NCBI GenBank assembly: GCA_003551805.1
Contig: PUNR01000306.1
Location: 1-12,335 of the forward strand
Reading direction: 5' to 3'
Length of the DNA stretch: 12,335 bases
Origin: Loktanella sp.
Lineage (GTDB): Bacteria > Pseudomonadota > Alphaproteobacteria > Rhodobacterales > Rhodobacteraceae
The stretch's first letter is position 1, and each line of letters starts with the position of its first letter. Of the stretch, positions 1 through 6,459 are shown piece after piece. Below the pieces are notes generated by a model, which searched no databases, was not told the DNA's origin, and worked only from the letters and a program-made list of their open reading frames with translations. The position numbers and the translations under genes are program-made.

Positions 1-1148
1 AGGGCTGGCGTGGTGGTGGTCAGATCTTTATGGCGGATCAGCGCTTCTTCCACCTGCACCTCACCTTCGTCGGGCAGCAGTGAACAGGTGCAATAGACCA
101 ACCGCCCGCCGGGCCGTAGCAGGGTCAGCGCGTGGTCGATCAACGCCTCTTGCTGGGCGATCAAGGCGCCGAATTCGGACCCGTCCTTGGCATAGGGCAG
201 GTCGGGGTGTCGTCTGATCGTGCCCGTCGCGGAACATGGGGCGTCCAGCAGGACAGCGTCAAATCCGCTTTCATCAAAGGCAAATGCATCGCTGATCACC
301 GTTTTGGCCGAAAGCCCTGTGCGTGCCAAGTTCTCGGTCAGGCGCGTCATGCGTTTTTCGGACAGGTCAACGGCGATGACATCGGCACCGCCTGCGGCCA
401 GTTGCAATGTCTTGCCGCCCGGTGCTGCGCAAAGGTCCAGCACACGCAGGCCCGCCACATCACCCAACAGCTTGACCGGCACGGCGGCGGCGGCATCCTG
501 CACCCACCAGTCGCCGGTATCATAGCCCGCCAGACCGGACACTTGCCCCGCCTGCGCCAGCCGCACCGACCCTGTCGGCAGCACCACACCGCCAAGGGCA
601 TCAGCCAAAGTCTGCGGATCTGTCTTCGCAGTCAGGTCCAGTGGGGCACCGGCAAAATGTGCAGCCTCCATCCCTGTGACCGCATCACGGCCCCATGCCG
701 CGACCAAGGGCTGGCGCAACCAGCCCGGCGTCAGCGGCACGGCGCGTTTGGCCCAACCTTCAGGGCCTTCATCAGCGATCCGGCGCAGCACGGCGTTGGT
801 CAGGCCCTTCATGGTCTGGCTGCGTTTATGGCGTGCGACAAGTTCGACATAGGCGTTCACCACGCCATGCGCTGCCTCGCCCTGCACCAGTTCGATCACG
901 CCCAGACGCAAGGCGTTCATCACATGATCGGTAGGGGGCTTTTTCAGGTAGGGTTTCAGCATCCGGTCGGCGCGGTCCAGGCCGCGCAGGGCGTCTGTCG
1001 CCAGCCGTTGCGCGCGGGCGCGATCATCGGGCGCAAGCTGCGCCAACGCACCGCCTGCGATCAGTTCGGCCATCAGGCGGCCTTCGGTCGTGATCTGCAT
1101 CAGCAGGTGATGGGCGCTGCGGCGCGGCAGCAAGCCGGATTGGTCCAT
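1..1148 (-). CDS. rsmB: 16S rRNA cytosine-5 methyltransferase RsmB, C-terminus cut by window edge
   Basis: Methylates a cytosine of 16S rRNA (C967 in E. coli) with S-adenosylmethionine, in the cytoplasm. I translated this frame by hand: it is open for 382 codons from an ATG at 1148 to the left edge. Residues ~1-140 fit the NusB-like RNA-binding domain of RsmB. The SAM-binding loop CAAPGGKT is at 240-247. DAPCSATG at 302-309 carries the product-release cysteine C305, and CTCS at 353-356 carries the likely nucleophile C355, followed by LLPDEGE. E. coli RsmB has about 429 residues, so roughly 40-50 are missing. The start follows a weak AAGAG and aligns with the usual N-terminus (GRLMAELIAGG at 23-33). 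It is divergent from the SDHAF4-like gene, 67 bases away. RsmB is favoured over other Nop2/Sun-family enzymes because of the NusB-like domain. Confidence 0.93.
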   Translation of the reverse strand, partial: MDQSGLLPRRSAHHLLMQITTEGRLMAELIAGGALAQLAPDDRARAQRLATDALRGLDRADRMLKPYLKKPPTDHVMNALRLGVIELVQGEAAHGVVNAYVELVARHKRSQTMKGLTNAVLRRIADEGPEGWAKRAVPLTPGWLRQPLVAAWGRDAVTGMEAAHFAGAPLDLTAKTDPQTLADALGGVVLPTGSVRLAQAGQVSGLAGYDTGDWWVQDAAAAVPVKLLGDVAGLRVLDLCAAPGGKTLQLAAGGADVIAVDLSEKRMTRLTENLARTGLSAKTVISDAFAFDESGFDAVLLDAPCSATGTIRRHPDLPYAKDGSEFGALIAQQEALIDHALTLLRPGGRLVYCTCSLLPDEGEVQVEEALIRHKDLTTTTPA

Positions 1149-1215
1149 GGGGTCACTCTTGAAGCTGGGTGAGGGCGGCGTATATGAAACAATGACCGCC
1201 GACAAGGAGAGCGCC
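1149..1215. promoter_or_regulatory. Divergent promoter region, rsmB / SDHAF4-like gene
   Basis: This 67-base gap must hold the promoters of both divergent genes. On the plus strand TTGAAG (1159-1164), a 16-base spacer and TATATG (1181-1186) form a reasonable sigma-70-type promoter. It would start RNA near 1193, upstream of the ribosome-binding site AAGGAG at 1204-1209 and the ATG at 1216. That agrees with starting the protein at 1216 rather than at the ATG at 1192. Motif match by eye only. Confidence 0.4.
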
Positions 1216-1392
1216 ATGACCGACGATCACACTGCTGATCTGCCCCCCGCCGCGAAACGCGCCTTGGCCGAAGCCGAAGAACGGCGCAAGACCGCCAAAC
1301 TTGACCTGCCCCCTGAACTGGGCGGGCGCGATGGCCCTGAGCCGGTCAGGTTCGGCGACTGGGAGAAAAAAGGCATCGCTATCGACTTTTGA
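1216..1392 (+). CDS. DUF1674 / SDHAF4-like succinate dehydrogenase assembly factor
   Basis: A 58-residue protein whose C-terminal third, ending in FGDWEKKGIAIDF with GPEPVRF just before it, is the signature of the DUF1674 (SDHAF4) family. Eukaryotic SDHAF4 binds the flavinylated SdhA subunit and helps assemble succinate dehydrogenase; the same role here is inferred from family membership. The N-terminal half is charged and Ala/Lys/Glu-rich, with no signal peptide or membrane segment, so a cytoplasmic protein is expected. The ATG at 1216 is chosen because AAGGAG at 1204-1209 lies 6 bases upstream; the in-frame ATG at 1192 would place that site inside the gene. The size is typical for bacterial members. 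It is divergent from rsmB, and no clear terminator follows. Confidence 0.85.
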   Translation: MTDDHTADLPPAAKRALAEAEERRKTAKLDLPPELGGRDGPEPVRFGDWEKKGIAIDF

Positions 1393-1518
1393 TCCCGCGC
1401 CGCAGTCAACCTTATGTTGCGTCGATACCACGTTGGATGCGCTATGTTTTCTGACTTATTGCTGTTCACAAAAAATTAAGCCTTACTGCTTTTAAAAAAG
1501 CAAAGGTCGAGCAGTTTA
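1393..1518. promoter_or_regulatory. AT-rich leader upstream of the export lipoprotein gene
   Basis: 126 bases without a gene. The second half (about 1440-1505) is markedly AT-rich compared with its surroundings, as expected for a promoter and regulatory region of the export gene. A weak candidate promoter is TTGGAT (1433-1438), 17 bases, TTATTG (1456-1461). An AT-rich near-palindrome, GCTTTT-AA-AAAAGC, lies around 1488-1501. AAAGG at 1502-1506 is the likely ribosome-binding site for the gene at 1519, with a long 12-base spacer. I cannot identify a specific regulator. Confidence 0.3.
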
Positions 1519-2628
1519 ATGGTGCATAAAATGATGGCCTTGGTGGCCTGTCTCGCGCTTGCGGGATGTGGGTTGCCGCGCGGTGCAGGATTCCAGTCAG
1601 AGGTTCTGGCAGCAGCGAATGCCAATACCGCGGCAGCGGGCGAAACGCCCGAGTTCGACTTTTCCGTTTATCCGGTTACCGGTGAAACAATTCCGATGTT
1701 GGCCAGTTGGCCCAGCCGGAATATGCAGCATTTGCCATGGTTCAACGCGGTTGCGCAGCCTGCGTCACTGCTGATCGCCGCCGGCGATCTGGTGCAGTTG
1801 ACGATCTGGGACGCTGAAGAAAACTCGCTTCTTGCCGGTCCGGGTCAGCGGGCGACACCGCTGCAACAAGCGCAGGTCAGCGCCGATGGTCGGATATTCG
1901 TGCCCTATATCGGCGAATTGCGGATCGCAGGCATGTCCCCCGAATCGGCGCGCGCAAGGATCGAGGAAGAATTGCTGCGCACGATCCCATCTGCACAGGT
2001 CCAGCTTGTGGTCGAGGCCGGTCGCGGCAATTCGGCCACGATCACCGATGGCGCTGCGGGTGTCGGGGTCTACCAGATCCCTGACCGCAACTTTCGCGTG
2101 CTTGATCTTTTGTCGCTTGCGGGCGGGGCCAACCCGACTTTTGTGAACCCGCAGGTTCGCCTGACCCGCAGCGGGCAGGTTTACGGCGTATCGCTTCGTA
2201 GGCTGCTAGACCAGCCACAGCTGGATATCGCGGTGCAGGGTGGTGACCGCCTGCGCGTAGTCAACGATGAACGCAGTTTCCTTGCACTGGGCGCGACAGG
2301 GTCACAATCGTTGTTTGACTTCCCGTCCGGTGATCTGACCGCACTAGAGGCGATGGCGCTGATCGGTGGCGTTTCGGCCAATTCTGCCAATCCCAAGGGT
2401 GTGCTGATCCTGCGCGAATATGACTTTGCCGAAGTGCGCGACGGAATTTCCGGCCCGCCACAGGAACGGATCGTCTTTACCATCGACCTGACAACGGCAG
2501 ACGGGCTGTTTTCAGCGGGTAAATTCCTGATACAGGACGGCGATCTGGTCTATGGCACCGAAAGCCCGCTGGGTGTGGCACTGACGGCTGTGCGTCTTGC
2601 GACGACGTTGCAATCCTTCACCAACTAG
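1519..2628 (+). CDS. Wza/KpsD-type polysaccharide export lipoprotein
   Basis: Outer-membrane polysaccharide export (OPX) protein, expected to form the channel through which capsule or exopolysaccharide leaves the cell. The 369-residue product starts with a short hydrophobic signal ending in a lipobox, LAGC at 14-17, so C17 should be lipidated. Residues ~83-165 fit the Poly_export domain (AAGDLVQLTIWD near 87-98; VSADGRIFVPYIGEL near 120-134). Two SLBB-like ligand-binding domains follow at ~180-247 and ~253-345, each ending in a GGDRLRV- or DGDLVYG-type strand. A C-terminal amphipathic segment (ALTAVRLATTLQSF) may correspond to Wza's membrane-spanning helix. The ATG at 1519 is used; M5 and M6 are possible alternatives. 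No Wzc-type co-polymerase adjoins it. Its stop codon overlaps the stop of the convergent RTX gene. Sugar genes nearby support a polysaccharide role; the polymer is unknown. Confidence 0.88.
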   Translation: MVHKMMALVACLALAGCGLPRGAGFQSEVLAAANANTAAAGETPEFDFSVYPVTGETIPMLASWPSRNMQHLPWFNAVAQPASLLIAAGDLVQLTIWDAEENSLLAGPGQRATPLQQAQVSADGRIFVPYIGELRIAGMSPESARARIEEELLRTIPSAQVQLVVEAGRGNSATITDGAAGVGVYQIPDRNFRVLDLLSLAGGANPTFVNPQVRLTRSGQVYGVSLRRLLDQPQLDIAVQGGDRLRVVNDERSFLALGATGSQSLFDFPSGDLTALEAMALIGGVSANSANPKGVLILREYDFAEVRDGISGPPQERIVFTIDLTTADGLFSAGKFLIQDGDLVYGTESPLGVALTAVRLATTLQSFTN

Positions 2629-4808
2629 AACAGCGCGATATCATCGACAAAGGCGGCGTAATCGGTGACACCGTCGATCCACAAAACATCACCCGTGCCA
2701 AAATCGATGATGGCACGGGTGTCCTGCCAGCTTCCGTAGACAAACAAGACATCCGCAGCAGAGGTCAGACCCGTCCAAAGCCTTGCATCAAGGATAAGTC
2801 GGTCGATGCCTTGTTCGTAATCCTTGATATGGTCGTGCCCTGCGCTGAAGATGAAGGTATCGGCACCCGGACCACCGATCAGCACATCATTGCCAAATCC
2901 GCCATGCAGCCGGTCGTTTCCTTCGCCACCGATCAGCAGGTCGTCGCCATCACCGCCGCGCAGATCATCATCGCCAGCCCCCCCGATCAGGATATCCGCA
3001 CCTGCACCGCCGATCAGGACATCGCGCCCGTCACGCCCGATCAGCAGGTCATTGCCGCCATTTCCGACCAGAACGCTGCCATCAGCGCTTGCAATCAGCA
3101 CGTTTTCGCCGCCATTTCCGACAGCGATACTGTCATGGCCCCGCGCAAGGATGACGCTTTCCTGCTGGGGTGGTTGGCCCAGAAAGGCGCTGCGCATTTC
3201 CGCCAGATTCCCGCTAGCAAGCGCCTGATAGCCTGACAGATAGGAATACGGGCCGCTTGGTTCGGCCGGCGCCTCTGACGGGGGTGTCAGGGACGGGGCA
3301 GGGGTCGCAGGACCGGCGATACCGGGTGTCAGGCTTGCGGGCAGGCGCATGCCACCCAGCAGATCGGCATTGGTCAGTATCCGGTAATCAATTGGCGCGC
3401 CATCGGCGCTGTTGACGATCAGGTCTTCATCGCCATAGCGGATGCGAAAGCCCGTATCGGTGATGGTCATCGTCAACTGGCTGATATCGCGCAGCATAGG
3501 CCAAAGCGATAGATCCAGACTGTCGATACCCGGTTTGAAATCGGTGATGATATCCAAAGCACCATCAGCCGCCATGATGAACAGATTTGCCCCCGCACCC
3601 CCCGTCAGAACGTCGACACCCGCGCCGTCACGCAGAATATCATTGCCCGCGCCCCCGGTGATGATGTCGTCACCCGCCCCACCCAGCAGGATGTCGTTAC
3701 CCGATGACCCCGCCAGCACCCCACCGGTTGGCGGCGCTGTCTGCGTCGCGCCCGCAAGGCCGGTTTCAAGCCGCAGCTGCGTGATGCCGGGTTCGCTGCT
3801 GCTGGCGGCATAGATATCAAGCCCGCCCTGTCGCCCGCGTGCGGCGATTGCGCTGACATTGTCCAGCCCGATGCTTGTTGTATCCGCGATATGGGCAAGC
3901 CCGACCAACTGCCCGCCCGGTAGCAGGGTAAAAACCGACAATCCGTCGTCAGCACCGCCGGCGACCACATAGGTCCGCCCGCCTTCATCGACGATATCCA
4001 GCGCGGTCACGCCACCAAAGCGGGTCTGTAGCGTATCCAGCAAGTGATCCCGGATGATCAGATTACCCAGTGCGTCCACCTCTATCACGGTCAGGCTGCT
4101 GCTGCCTGCTGCGGCCAGCACCAGATAGCTGAGTCCATCAACCGTGGCGGTTTTGATGGCAGTTGGGGCGGCGATCCAAAGCCCATCGTCCGGTGTCAAA
4201 GCAGCGATCTGGGTCAGCGCGCCGGTCGTATCCGGCTGCCAGCCGGTCAGCTGATTGGCCAAAGTGTCAACGGTAAAGACAAGACCAGCGGCTGTCGTCA
4301 TCGCCGTGACAGGGCCAGCCGTTTGAATGATGGGCCCCTGCCCGCTAAACCCAAGCGTTGCATCGAAATGCAATGCCGCGATCCCGCTGGCACCCGCCAT
4401 GCCGCCATAAACGACTTGGGCGCCCCCCGGCTGGACAAAAACGAACCCCGGCTGAAAGCCTGCAATGATGGGCAGAGTTTCGATGACCTGCCACTGGCTG
4501 CTGACCAGACCGACCTGCTGAAACGTGCCCTGCGCACCACCGCCGATCAACAGGACCGGATCAGCGCCTGTCTGCAATGTCACAATCGCGCCCGATCCCC
4601 CCGGCACATCGCCGCCATCTAGGGCAAGCGTTGCACCCCCGCTAATTGCGGGGCCGCTGATATCCCAACTTTGCAACGCACCGTCAAACCGGGTGATGCT
4701 GACCAACACGTCCACACCACCAAAGCTGATAATATCCAGATCGGTGATACGGGACCATGCAAGGTCTTGTGTGGTGGTCAGATAGGTGACCGGAGCAAGC
4801 GCAGACAT
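2625..4808 (-). CDS. RTX calcium-binding protein with a seven-repeat propeller-like N-terminal half
   Basis: A 727-residue, probably type I-secreted protein. I see seven similar segments of the form hydrophobic strand, Gly-rich turn, hydrophobic strand, beginning near residues 32, 84, 131, 176, 227, 279 and 330. This regular 45-52 residue spacing suggests a seven-bladed beta-propeller. Calcium-binding RTX nonapeptides (GGxGxDxLx) follow in two blocks, ~363-408 and ~557-653, separated by a region with a Pro-rich stretch (~488-518). The C-terminus ends in DDIALF, like many type I secretion signals. There is no N-terminal signal peptide, no cysteine and only three lysines, as is usual for secreted RTX proteins. 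The ATG at 4808 is preferred, with GGGGGGA 7 bases upstream; a TTG two codons earlier is too close to that site. No catalytic domain is recognised. A matrix or surface adhesin role is inferred from the export and sugar genes nearby. No type I transporter is in the window. Confidence 0.85.
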   Translation of the reverse strand: MSALAPVTYLTTTQDLAWSRITDLDIISFGGVDVLVSITRFDGALQSWDISGPAISGGATLALDGGDVPGGSGAIVTLQTGADPVLLIGGGAQGTFQQVGLVSSQWQVIETLPIIAGFQPGFVFVQPGGAQVVYGGMAGASGIAALHFDATLGFSGQGPIIQTAGPVTAMTTAAGLVFTVDTLANQLTGWQPDTTGALTQIAALTPDDGLWIAAPTAIKTATVDGLSYLVLAAAGSSSLTVIEVDALGNLIIRDHLLDTLQTRFGGVTALDIVDEGGRTYVVAGGADDGLSVFTLLPGGQLVGLAHIADTTSIGLDNVSAIAARGRQGGLDIYAASSSEPGITQLRLETGLAGATQTAPPTGGVLAGSSGNDILLGGAGDDIITGGAGNDILRDGAGVDVLTGGAGANLFIMAADGALDIITDFKPGIDSLDLSLWPMLRDISQLTMTITDTGFRIRYGDEDLIVNSADGAPIDYRILTNADLLGGMRLPASLTPGIAGPATPAPSLTPPSEAPAEPSGPYSYLSGYQALASGNLAEMRSAFLGQPPQQESVILARGHDSIAVGNGGENVLIASADGSVLVGNGGNDLLIGRDGRDVLIGGAGADILIGGAGDDDLRGGDGDDLLIGGEGNDRLHGGFGNDVLIGGPGADTFIFSAGHDHIKDYEQGIDRLILDARLWTGLTSAADVLFVYGSWQDTRAIIDFGTGDVLWIDGVTDYAAFVDDIALF
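2850..3140 (-). repeat. RTX nonapeptide block 2 (C-terminal)
   Basis: About ten tandem copies of a GGxGxDxLx-like unit, residues ~557-653 of the RTX protein. The first few are degenerate (GHDSIAVGNGGENVLI). The rest are close to consensus, for example GGAGADILI, GGAGDDDLR, GGDGDDLLI, GGEGNDRLH and GGFGNDVLI. Such repeats fold into a calcium-bound parallel beta-roll outside the cell. At DNA level they appear as degenerate 27-base repeats. Confidence 0.9.
3585..3722 (-). repeat. RTX nonapeptide block 1 (internal)
   Basis: About five tandem nonapeptides, residues ~363-408 of the RTX protein, including SSGNDILLG, GAGDDIITG, GAGNDILRD and GAGVDVLTG. They are followed by a DGALDIITDFKPGID segment typical of the end of an RTX beta-roll. 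The block directly follows the seven-repeat domain and is about 150 residues away from the second block. Confidence 0.88.
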
Positions 4809-4974
4809 CTTCAATCCCCCCAGGACTGGCCTTGTCGATGTATTAAGATTTCAAGAAATACCGATCGGTCGCATGGCTTAATTGCGGCGGCAGAATGGTT
4901 CTTGCTGACGATTTCGCTCAATTGCGTCACAACTCGCCCTGCAGTAGTGTCGCGTCTGAAATGCAGGAGAGCAT
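4809..4974. promoter_or_regulatory. Divergent regulatory region, RTX gene / phosphomannomutase
   Basis: 166 bases between two divergent genes, so both promoters should be here. It holds a perfect 10-base palindrome ACCGATCGGT (4860-4869). This lies just upstream of a possible minus-strand -10 element (TAATAC in the minus reading, near 4842-4847), a position suitable for an operator. AATTGCG occurs twice on the plus strand, about 40 bases apart (near 4880 and 4920). AGGAG at 4965-4969 is the ribosome-binding site for the gene at 4975. The regulator is unknown and the promoter call is by eye. Confidence 0.35.
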
Positions 4975-6348
4975 ATGCCCCCCCAGTTTGGCACCAGCGG
5001 CCTGCGCGGCCGCGTCACGGATCTGACACCCGCCTGCGTGACCGATCACGTCAGGGCTTTTGCCGCGACATGCAAGACGGGGTCCGGATTGTTCGTCGCG
5101 CGTGATCTGCGGGGTTCTTCGCCTGCGATTGCGTCGGTTGTTATGCAGGCGGGGCAGGCGGCAGGGCTTGCGGTGACTGATTGCGGCGCCGTGCCGACGC
5201 CCGCGCTGGCCCTTGCTGCGATGCAGGCAGGGGCTGCGGCGGTGATGGTCACAGGCAGCCATATTCCGGCAGACCGCAACGGTCTGAAGTTCTACACGCC
5301 CACAGGCGAAATCACCAAGCAGGATGAAACCGCAATTCTAGCCGCCTTGGGGCGGGACTGGCCCGATCTGGCAGGCCCGCCAACGCAAAGTGCCGATGTG
5401 GGGCCTGTGTACCAAAGCCGCTATGTGCAAGGGTATGATAAGGCTTTGGCTGGGTTACGGCTGGGGCTTTATGCGCACAGCGCGGTCGGCCGAGACCTGA
5501 TGGGGGACTTGCTGAAGGCTCTTGGCGCAGAAGTCGTCATGCTGGGGCGGTCGGACACATTTATCCCTGTCGATACAGAGGCTGTTGATCCTGCAACAAA
5601 GGCACAGCTGGCCGATTGGGCGAGGGCGCATGGCCTTGACGCAATCCTGTCCACAGATGGTGATGGCGACCGGCCACTGATGACCGACGAAAACGGGCAA
5701 CTGATCGCGGGTGATGTCATGGGGCAGATCACGGCCCAATGCCTGAGCGCGCGCTGCGTGGTAACGCCTGTATCGTCGAATACGGGTGTTCTGGCGGGCG
5801 GGTTTACGCAGGTTTTACGCACGAAAATCGGATCGCCGCATGTGATTGCGGGCATGCATGCGCTGGGCGGTCAGGTCGCAGGTTTTGAAGCGAACGGCGG
5901 CTTTTTATTGGGGTTTGACGCCGAAGGCCCCGCAGGACCAGTGCCCGCGTTGATGACGCGTGACGCCATGCTGCCGATGCTGGCGCTTTTGGCGGCGTGT
6001 GGGGGTAGGCCGGTGTCTGCGCTTGTCGCGGCGCAACCTGCGCGCTTTACTGCGGCAGACAGATTGCAGGATGTGCCGACGCTGCTGTCAGGGCGATGGA
6101 TGGCCAGTATGCGGGATGATGCAGGCCTTCGTGCTGCATTTGTTGCAAATCTTGGTTTAAAGGAACGTACGCTTGACCTGACCGATGGTCTGCGGATCAC
6201 CTGCGTTGATGGGCGTGTCATCCATCTGCGTCCGTCTGGCAATGCGCCGGAACTGCGGCTTTACGTGGAGGCCGAAAGCCCCGGCCTTGCCCAATCCACG
6301 CTGATGGCCGGAATGGACGCACTGCGCCAGATCATCGTCCGAGCATAA
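4975..6348 (+). CDS. manB: Phosphomannomutase (alpha-D-phosphohexomutase family)
   Basis: Interconverts mannose-6-phosphate and mannose-1-phosphate, supplying ManC with its substrate for GDP-mannose. The 457-residue product has the family's four functional sites. The N-terminal FGTSGLRG is at 5-12. The phosphoserine loop TGSHIP is at 93-98, with catalytic S95. The Mg-binding loop DGDGDR is at 228-233. The sugar-specificity loop EANGG is at 305-309. The phosphate-binding loop RPSGNAPELR is at 419-428. TGSHIP and RPSGNAP replace the commoner TASHNP and SGTEP, as in a phosphomannomutase subfamily I associate with polysaccharide loci. The length matches the family (about 450-460). The start is supported by AGGAG 5 bases upstream. 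It is convergent with the gmd-fcl-manC-galE operon. Phosphoglucomutase activity cannot be excluded from sequence, but the neighbours favour mannose. Confidence 0.87.
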   Translation: MPPQFGTSGLRGRVTDLTPACVTDHVRAFAATCKTGSGLFVARDLRGSSPAIASVVMQAGQAAGLAVTDCGAVPTPALALAAMQAGAAAVMVTGSHIPADRNGLKFYTPTGEITKQDETAILAALGRDWPDLAGPPTQSADVGPVYQSRYVQGYDKALAGLRLGLYAHSAVGRDLMGDLLKALGAEVVMLGRSDTFIPVDTEAVDPATKAQLADWARAHGLDAILSTDGDGDRPLMTDENGQLIAGDVMGQITAQCLSARCVVTPVSSNTGVLAGGFTQVLRTKIGSPHVIAGMHALGGQVAGFEANGGFLLGFDAEGPAGPVPALMTRDAMLPMLALLAACGGRPVSALVAAQPARFTAADRLQDVPTLLSGRWMASMRDDAGLRAAFVANLGLKERTLDLTDGLRITCVDGRVIHLRPSGNAPELRLYVEAESPGLAQSTLMAGMDALRQIIVRA

Positions 6349-6367
6349 ATATCCCCGCGCGGCGCGC

Positions 6368-6384
6368 TTGCGGCGCAGCCGCAA
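6368..6384. other. GC-rich hairpin in the convergent intergenic region
   Basis: TTGCGGC (6368-6374) and GCCGCAA (6378-6384) form a 7-bp stem with a GCA loop. It sits beside the minus-strand terminator and shares its A-run, so on the minus strand it follows the T-tract. Its role is unclear; it may add to termination or belong to a dispersed repeat element. Confidence 0.5.
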
Positions 6385-6401
6385 AAAGGGGCTCTGCCCC
6401 T
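6383..6401 (-). terminator. Intrinsic terminator of the gmd-fcl-manC-galE operon
   Basis: Read on the minus strand, AGGGGC-AGA-GCCCCT forms a 6-bp hairpin directly followed by a run of T (A-run at 6383-6387 on the plus strand). It lies about 60 bases beyond the galE stop and is the expected end of the operon transcript. Confidence 0.8.
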
Positions 6402-6402
6402 C

Positions 6403-6439
6403 CCCCGGATAAATCCGGGGTCACCCCGGAGTATTTTTT
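6403..6439 (+). terminator. Intrinsic terminator of the phosphomannomutase gene, with alternative hairpins
   Basis: TCCGGGG (6414-6420), loop TCA, and CCCCGGA (6424-6430) form a perfect 7-bp stem followed by GTA and TTTTTT (6434-6439). The left arm can instead pair with an upstream CCCCGGA (6403-6409, loop TAAA), so two hairpins share one arm and exclude each other. The T-run on the plus side makes the downstream hairpin the likely terminator for the gene ending at 6348. Confidence 0.78.
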
Positions 6440-6459
6440 GAAAAAAGAAGACGGGGCGG

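Noticed and set aside
132..1172. 346-codon open frame on the plus strand
   Set aside because: It is antisense to rsmB, whose motifs are unmistakable; the plus-strand translation is Gln/His/Arg-rich, as expected for a shadow of a GC-rich gene.
1147..1215. Longer N-terminus for the SDHAF4-like protein (starts at 1147 or 1192)
   Set aside because: AAGGAG at 1204-1209 is ideally placed for the ATG at 1216, and the upstream part overlaps the rsmB start and the likely promoter.
1488..1501. GCTTTT-AA-AAAAGC as a terminator for the SDHAF4-like gene
   Set aside because: A two-base loop is too short for a stable hairpin and no T-run follows; it is more likely part of an AT-rich promoter region.
2850..3140. 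Repeated ~27-base units that could suggest a CRISPR or satellite array
   Set aside because: There are no constant repeats with unique spacers; the period matches RTX nonapeptide coding sequence.
4044..4622. 192-codon open frame on the plus strand, and other frames across 2811-3813
   Set aside because: They lie antisense to the RTX gene; the repetitive Pro/Ser/Ile patterns are just the complement of the Gly-Asp repeats.
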